DNA of 64,000 nucleotides from Stenopsyche tienmushanensis (lineage: Eukaryota > Arthropoda > Insecta > Trichoptera > Stenopsychidae). Each line of letters opens with the position of its first letter. Position 1 is the stretch's first letter. Positions 57,414 through 64,000 of this stretch are shown here, in pieces. The notes beneath the pieces are model-generated. The model was not told the origin of the DNA, did not search any database, and worked only from the letters and a program-made list of their open reading frames with translations. The stretch lies in assembly GCA_008973525.1 (NCBI GenBank), contig WACJ01000040.1:248001-312000 (forward strand), written 5' to 3'. The translations under genes were made by a program, and so were the position numbers.

Positions 57414-60400
57414 TTACGAATAATAAACAGCATCTTGTGTATCGTTTTCTTCTTTTATAAATTGATCGTTATCAATTATGGCAAATTGCTGCTGCTTATC
57501 ATCGCCGACATCACCGACCAACGCATAACTAACTTCCCCCTCGATCAGGTGCATATCTCCATCAGTTGCTTCCTCGCCGACAGCATATAATAAGCCCTGA
57601 CCATCGTCAGTTCCATCTATGAGCTGTATATGTACTTTGGATTCTTTTTCTTCGGAATATTCTTCAGGCATGACGCTAAAAAGATATAATCATAGATCAA
57701 TATATAAATAGGTTTTAGAATATAAAATTACTATTAACGTCGAACATACTTTTGTACATGCCCTCCGATATCTTCAGTGGAATAAGTATATTCCATAATA
57801 TTCGCAGCGCCGTCTTGTCGGAGTATTTCTTCGCTTTCGTCCTCTATGATGACATCTTCAAGTACTAACATTTGTCCAGGTTCACTAGGCGGTATTTCTT
57901 GAGTCACGTCGTCCTCCAACATCACTTCTGATTTGTTGTATTGATCCATTGGCACCGTATGCATATCATGTCGGTTCTTTACTTCTAATATGGCATATTT
58001 ATCGGGATGCTGAAATAATAATTATAAAAATTGAAGACGATTTGCATTTATATATATAAATGTTAGAAATGGATATCTTGTCAGGATCTAGTCAATGCGC
58101 CAGCACAAACCCAGCAAGAAGGTCGTAATATCGGATAGTGGTAAAACATTTAACTCTAATTTTGCCTCTCAAACATTCATTACAGTATCGCATCGCTATT
58201 CTCTCTATTTACACTCTGAATATCAAACATGGGCCTCGCGATTCATACTGGGTGACGTGAAGTATTAAACATGCGAAAACTAATAAAAATAAATACCTTG
58301 AGTTTAATGTGAGACTTCAGATTTGAAGGTATGTGGAAAAGCTTCGGACAATGCGGACAGGAAAATCGTCGCTCGCCAGTATGCGTCAATCGATGATTTT
58401 TCATTGCGTTCGATCTTCGGAAGGACATTGAACACATATCGCAAGGATAAGGTCTTTCCCCGGTATGAATTCTACACAAAAGCATGAATAAAAATGAGCA
58501 CAATTTCAATCAGATATATAATTTTAATAAGCAATTACTCTTAAACATACCTATGATGTTCATTTTTTCTTCCCTTTGTCCTAAATGACATTGGACAATA
58601 ATCGCATTTAAACGGCTTTTCCCCTGTATGGCATCGTTTATGACTATCAAGCTCCCCGGGAGCAAAGAAATGCTGACCACATTCTCGGCAAATGTATCTT
58701 TGCTCGCGCAAATGAACTCTTCTGCAAAGAAAGCACGATATTATAGGAAGCATCATAAATAAAGACTCGGAAAGCATTCGACATCTATACATATTCCCGA
58801 AGCTTCCCTGCCTCAAAATATAAATAACCCAGGTGTACTCAATGATACACAGACAAACAAGATGTTTTTATAAAAGAAAATCTGTACCTGTTATGGGTCT
58901 CAAGACCAGCACGATGAGCAAATCCGTTTCCACACAGATCACATAAATAAAGACCACCGCTGTGATTTCTTAAAACAAAAAAAAAATTAGATAAACACTC
59001 GCATAACATTCAATACGATATTTTATTGCGCGGTGCCAATATTTTAAAGACTACATACCTCATGTGGCCATCCAAACCAACTTTAGTTTGATACATTTTA
59101 CTGCACATGGTGCAAGCGAATGGACCTAAAATTAGTAACATAATATAATATTTGATTAGATTCTAAACATTTAGGTCGACACATATATTAAAATTTTACA
59201 CAGCTAACTTTTATTGATTCTTTGAACCTATTATTAAAACTCAAGATATCGATCTTGCAAAACGGATTCCTTTTTTACTGATCCACTTTGAGGATAACCA
59301 TATTGTTTAATTAAATACAAACACACCGTATTTGAATTCCACGAAATCACCTATGATGAACTATGTCAGCCCGCTCAACAAAAGTGCACAGCAAGATGCA
59401 AAATTTAAAGTTAATATCCATGTCCCCAAGGACACGTTCATTCTCAACTGTAAGTCAATATGTAAGTTAGCCTCTGAAAGGGCTTTCTTGATCGTACGGA
59501 TGACCCCGGGTACGCATTTATCCCTGAAAATGCCGCAAAAAAGCTCTAAAAGAGGACAGATTGGCCACAAGGTCTGTGTTCAACCGGTCCGCTTTTCAGA
59601 CCGCTGACATGACAAATGAAAACCTCGCGATCGGACGCCATACCCTAACATGTCTACAGAACGATTACGAGCTCTCACAAATAAAGATGATTTAGTTACG
59701 AGTCCAACTGCTTAACCGCGGTTAAAAAAGTTATTTATTTATTCAAAATTAATAATCTACGAGATTCGAAATCAATTATTACGATCTTTCAGAAACAAAA
59801 TAAAAAAAACATAAATCAAATTTACCTGGTTTGTTCCTCTGTTGCATCAACGAGGGATCTCCGTGTTCATCCAAGCGATGTTTGGCCAATTGAATCCTTT
59901 TATTAAATCCTTCCCCACAATCGGCGCATTTATAACTCGTACTTAAATTTAAAAATACAATTAGTAGACGGAAAATAGCCTTGCAATTGTCGCATATAAT
60001 AAATAACCCCAATGTTTGTACGCTTACTGATCTACAAATTTGTATCGAAAATAAAATTTAAACGTAAAAAGATTTCTTAGCCTCGGGTATTCAAACCCAA
60101 ACAAACCTTCAACGATTCTGATATTTCTTGTCTGTTATTACGAAATATTAAATAATGTTTTAGCATTCGGAAGATTTAACACGACTTCTCTGTCTCGTTG
60201 CAATCGACGTGTTTTATTGATGTCGTATGCTTGTAAAATAAGAAGAAAAAATGGCAATGAAAAGTGTACGTGTGTAAAAAATATATTTTGACCTCAAGTC
60301 CAATTATAGTTTATTAAATAGGTCAAATGATCGTTAGAAATATGGACGCATTTACAAATATTTACGTTTAAATACAGGCTGCGGCAGGGAAATTTCCTCG

Positions 60401-63400
60401 TTTGAAACGCACGCACTAAAGCGACAGTTATTCCAAGACTATCATGTAGATTTAGTAAGTAGACGAGGGAGGAGCGTACGTTCACCTTAAAGGTGTAACT
60501 GTACCCTTCTCAGAATAACTGTCGATTCAGGGCACGCGTTTCAAATAACGTAATTTTCCTACCACACCCTGTACGTTTAAAAGTATAAAATTTGTGTATG
60601 CGTTAATTATTTAAATTCTATCTGTAGGTTGACAAGAGACGGGATATTATGTGTATTGTTATTACTGGTTTTTTTATCAGTTACATGACTTAACGATCTA
60701 AAATAAACAAAACTAAATCAAATAAAAAGATATATTTATTTCTTAATCTTCATACCTAATATACAAATTTTATTTAAAGCCTAATCAAGACGAAATTTCA
60801 GGTATCATGAGCATGAAATCAAACAAGGAAGTCATTGCCAAGGGTGGCGAAGCTTCGATCAATCAAAGCTGTGAAAATATTAATGTTTTTGCTTACTTGG
60901 AACTTTTTTTTATTGAATTGACGAGTTCAGCATGATCTTTTCTTCTATGAGAATTAAGTGACCAACTGCAATTAACAACAACATTATCATATAACAACAA
61001 TAAACACAAAATAACTACAAGAATTTATATAACAAATATAAATACCTATCGAGAAATTTATCACCGCATATTCTACAGTTAAAGTAATAAGTACCCTTGC
61101 CGTGTTTGTGTCGCCGATGCACTTGCAAGTAAGTCCAATGTAGGAATGTTTTATGACAATGCTGCAACAATCGCATATACACATTTAAAACAATTAAAAA
61201 GCGCATTCTTTCAATGGATAAAATCGAGTACAAACCTGGCACAAGAAGTATTTAATAACGGGGAATGCTTCATAGCCTGTTACTTCTTGAACGCTCTTCT
61301 CTTTTTCTTCGTCGGTGTTCAATTTATAAAAACCGTGAGTGGTCTTATGCGACGTACATCTATTTACAAATCATGAATTTAATCAAAATCCTTACGAAAA
61401 TGCAATTTATTAAAGTCGAAACAAATACCTGGCGAACGTTGAAAAGGCGGCATTACATATGTTGCATACGAACGGATTTCTGAGACCGTCGTGTGATGCG
61501 CGATGATTATTGAGAGCTTCCTTCGTATAGAACGATCTGAAAAATGAGTATAAAAATGAAGCATAATGATTTAAATCTTGATATTATCGAATCAATCAAT
61601 CCAACGAACTTACTTTTCACAATATTCACAACGGAATACCATTTTGATCCTCACGACTTTTATGAAATGCTTGGTATTCTCTCGAAGTTGCGAAAGAAGC
61701 TCTTCTTCGGTGACGTCTGTTTTATTGGCGGTGTTTAATTTATTCATGCCGTCGTCCTCGTTCATTTCGACTTTAATATCCGCCTCGTTAGTGATTTCAC
61801 TATTTTCCATCAGCTTGGTGCACTCTTCTGATGCTTTGATAAGTTCTAAATTTTCGATTTCGTTCATAGTGATGGACATGATCATTTCATTGTCTTGTTT
61901 GTCCTTGTTCAATTCGGAATCGTTCATCAAAAAGTTGTCGCAGGCGTTCAGTTTCTCCTCCTGCATTGGTTGTATTTCTGTTCCAACGTTTGCCAAGAAA
62001 TCTTTGACTTCATCGCTAACTTCCATCAACTCTTGATTGTGTAATCTTTCAGACTGGTTTGAAACAGTTTCAATAATAGCGTCACCTTTGACAGAGTCTA
62101 CCAATTCTTGTTTCATCTCGTCTTCGGTGAGCATTAATTTTACAGCGCCGACCTCTGCTAATAATGCTTTCATCGATTCATCCCCGGCGAGTATTTCATT
62201 GGATGTATCTTCTATGTGAATTTGATTCGTTTCCATCATTCCAGAAGGCGGTACACTCACAATGCCATTCTTAGCGAGAGTCTCATTAACAATGTCATCG
62301 ACTGTCGCTTCGGCTTGCAAATTTTCAGGTGAAGGTGCAAGCGGAACTTGTTCATCAATGGCATCCATTAAATTTTTTGATGCAGCTCTATCTTCTTCCA
62401 ATCTGCAGAATACTGTCAAGTACTTGGATTCTTCAAACGTTGACAAAATGCTATTGCAGCATTCATCAGAGTCCAGTACGTGAGCCTAAAAATATAAATA
62501 TTACATTCATAAAATATTAATTAAAAAATATATTTATAGTCATTATTTTAGGCCTAGATCGCTAATCATTAGTCTCACAGACTACAGACTCGGAATACAT
62601 TCGACATGTATGCTTATTCCTGAATTTTCCTCGCCTACCCCACTCAATACCTTTCTAAATAAGCAAGACAAGTCGACAGACATCAGACAGCGACTTACTG
62701 GATTGGGTGTTCATTATAATCAAACCCATTTCCTGCGCTGCTGTATGGTCTGTTCCGGGTTACCCAGGACTAGCCACACAAATAGTGTCTTCCACTGATC
62801 CTTTAGCCCCACGAGAAATGCTACGTCGAAAGTGTCCAGGCGCTCACCCCTTTTGCTCCACGCCCTCCAGGGGAGGCGAGGTTTCTGCAGGAAAGACCAG
62901 CTTCAGACCATGTGCACCCAAAGATGCGATGGAGGAAGAGGGACTAAAGTTACGCTAAATTCAAGGGATTTACTTTCGCGGGTTCACTACCACCACAAGT
63001 CCAACCTCAGCTTGAAGGGAGCTGCTGCAGATGATGGACTACAGAGGCTACCCCTTCCCCATGGTACTCGTATCGGTTTGGTCATTTTTAGTACCTAGCC
63101 ACGGAGTCCCTGTTCAAACAGCCTAAAACCGTTCTCGCCTGTTTGCTTAGGCTGTTGAGGATAGTGGTGAGCCTTTGACACAGTCTCCACCAGCTACTGT
63201 AATCGGTTGTTCCACACACGCCTTTATGGGTACGCAGCACAACGCAACTCATGTTAGCTAGGCTACCCCAGCTGCGTTTGATGAGCAAGCTGACGAGGCT
63301 ACTTTCACACACCTCTACTCCACATCATTATCCCAGGGGTTCAACCGTTGCCCATGGGCGTAGAGTTGGCTTCCCTCCTCCCTGGGGTTTTATGGGTGGG

Positions 63401-64000
63401 CATTGTGGAGTCTAACACTTACCCGAAAATAAGCAAGACAGTTGAACTCGAAAATATGATTAGTGATCCAGGATTAAAAGAAATATTACCTCTGCATCAG
63501 CTGCATCTTTGAAAGCCATCTTGCAATGTCTGCACGAAAGAACACAGTTTTCAACAGGAAACGATTCATGAGAAAGTAAGTGCATTCGAAGACGTGACTT
63601 TCGATTCAAGAACTTGAGACATATATGGCATTGGAACGGCTTCACCTACAATCAAATATAATCATTCACAATAAAATCTCCATGAATAATAGCCAAATAA
63701 ATCCAAATAAATTATATTTACAGCCAAATGTGTGATGTTATGTTCTTTCAAATTATGAACATCGTAAAATTGCTTCCCGCAAACATTGCACTGATGACAT
63801 TTTTTACCGTGAATACGAGCGTGCGCTCGAAGGGCAGATCTGAAATGATGCGTACGATTCGTGTTACATTTTTGCTATCACAAAGTTATAAAACATCGTG
63901 GAATATATTTGAATTACCGTAAATGGAATTTTTTATCACAGCCTTGGTGCGTACAAATAAAATCAATGTTATGTTCGTTGTTAATATGATCAAAGAGATC
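57414..64000 (-). CDS. Multi-C2H2 zinc-finger protein, 3' part of gene
   Basis: Fifteen exons were read on the minus strand (high to low coordinates): 63918-64000, 63722-63839, 63490-63645, 61614-62485, 61429-61536, 61236-61359, 61046-61161, 60897-60965, 59826-59941, 59059-59125, 58888-58968, 58551-58721, 58297-58471, 57750-58009, 57414-57675. All borders are GT..AG and phases join without a break (about 925 residues). The start lies outside the window. About 15 C2H2 fingers are seen, for example HQCNVCGKQF..H..H, FRCEYCEKSF, YKCADCGEGF and YPCDMCSMSF, with some HTGE(K/R) linkers near the end. One finger (CRHCKMAF..) lacks a normal second His. An acidic insert of about 270 residues separates fingers 4 and 5, and the last about 170 residues are finger-free and acidic. 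It is probably a nuclear DNA-binding regulator. Target and symbol are unknown. Confidence 0.88.
59126..59825 (-). other. Zinc-finger gene intron with a repeat insertion
   Basis: This 700-bp intron holds hairpin repeat copy 6 at about 59455-59690. The rest is AT-rich and shows no feature. Confidence 0.6.
59455..59690 (+). repeat. GGTCCGCTTTTCGGACC hairpin repeat, copy 6
   Basis: It shares GTAAGTTAGCCTCTGA, TGGCCACAAGGTCTGTG, the hairpin with one mismatch (59585-59603) and CTCGCGATCGGACGCCATACC with copy 4. It lies antisense to the zinc-finger gene. Confidence 0.6.
60377..60572. repeat. MITE with CAGG..CTGTA ends in a zinc-finger intron
   Basis: ACAGGCTGCGGCAGGGAAATTTCC..TTTGAAACGC at the left is inverted at the right as GCGTTTCAAATAACG..TTTTCCTACCACACCCTGTA, so the element is about 195 bp long. 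It has the same family ends as 56219-56386. Confidence 0.65.
62690..63425 (+). repeat. Long GC-richer dispersed repeat in a zinc-finger intron
   Basis: The intron between exons 63490-63645 and 61614-62485 is about 1 kb and is mostly this repeat (CAGCGACTTACTGG.. to ..GGGTGGGCATTG). About 300 bp of it also occurs at 42936-43235. ORFs in it are short and unrelated to known families. It could be a 3' region of a non-LTR element or a SINE. Confidence 0.55.

Noticed and set aside
61236..61242. Read-through of the exon at 61236-61359 into the following TTTGTACTCG sequence
   Set aside because: The frame would break the zinc finger. Splicing CAG/GTTTGT to TTGCAG/CATTGT restores a normal C2H2 finger (CQHCHKTF..H..H).

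Overview
This is an AT-rich (roughly two-thirds A+T) piece of an animal nuclear genome, almost certainly an insect. The support is a spliced trypsin-like protease gene with a clip-like domain, a long spliced C2H2 zinc-finger gene, many decayed mariner elements, a Jockey-type and a CR1/L2-type non-LTR retrotransposon, and invertebrate-style short introns (about 60-100 bp) with GT..AG borders. I cannot fix the insect order from sequence alone. No bacterial-type operons, tRNA, rRNA or CRISPR arrays were seen.

Layout. 1-13.1 kb: gene-poor DNA with four decayed mariner copies (about 180-830 +, 880-1180 -, 3866-4460 +, 7590-8450 +). 13.15-27.6 kb: the most unusual region, a rearranged array of a 3.2 kb repeat. 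It carries five copies of a 91-residue gene (family A) and two copies of a 106-residue gene (family B). All seven ORFs are open, have no introns, and end 22-31 nt before an identical 16-nt hairpin, GGTCCTTTTCAGGACC preceded by AAAAC. That is the classical stem-loop of replication-dependent histone mRNAs, yet the proteins are not recognisable histones. A and B are related to each other through a shared N-terminal motif and a shared C-terminal LL..KS.WK.T..L..II.LN..I motif. Family A promoters carry a conserved cluster of CGATA motifs. The array also contains gene-less 1.23 kb tandem derivatives, an inverted repeat of about 2 kb, and a 5'-truncated Jockey insertion (21.2-23.7 kb).

28.2-30.2 kb holds a second 5'-truncated non-LTR element. 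30-44.6 kb is mostly dispersed repeats and RT fragments with a few weak exon or promoter candidates. 44.75-54.53 kb is a secreted clip-like serine protease gene. Its signal-peptide exon lies 8 kb upstream of the other eight exons, and intron 1 is full of mobile elements. 54.5-57.4 kb is intergenic. From 57.41 kb to the right edge, on the minus strand, lie the last 15 exons of a zinc-finger gene with about 15 C2H2 fingers and a large acidic insert. Its 5' end is outside the window.

The protease is expected to be secreted and the zinc-finger protein nuclear. Nothing in the sequence links either to the array. The array genes look like S-phase-expressed, non-polyadenylated, multicopy genes organised like a histone cluster. 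That interpretation is inference and can be tested by RNA 3'-end mapping.
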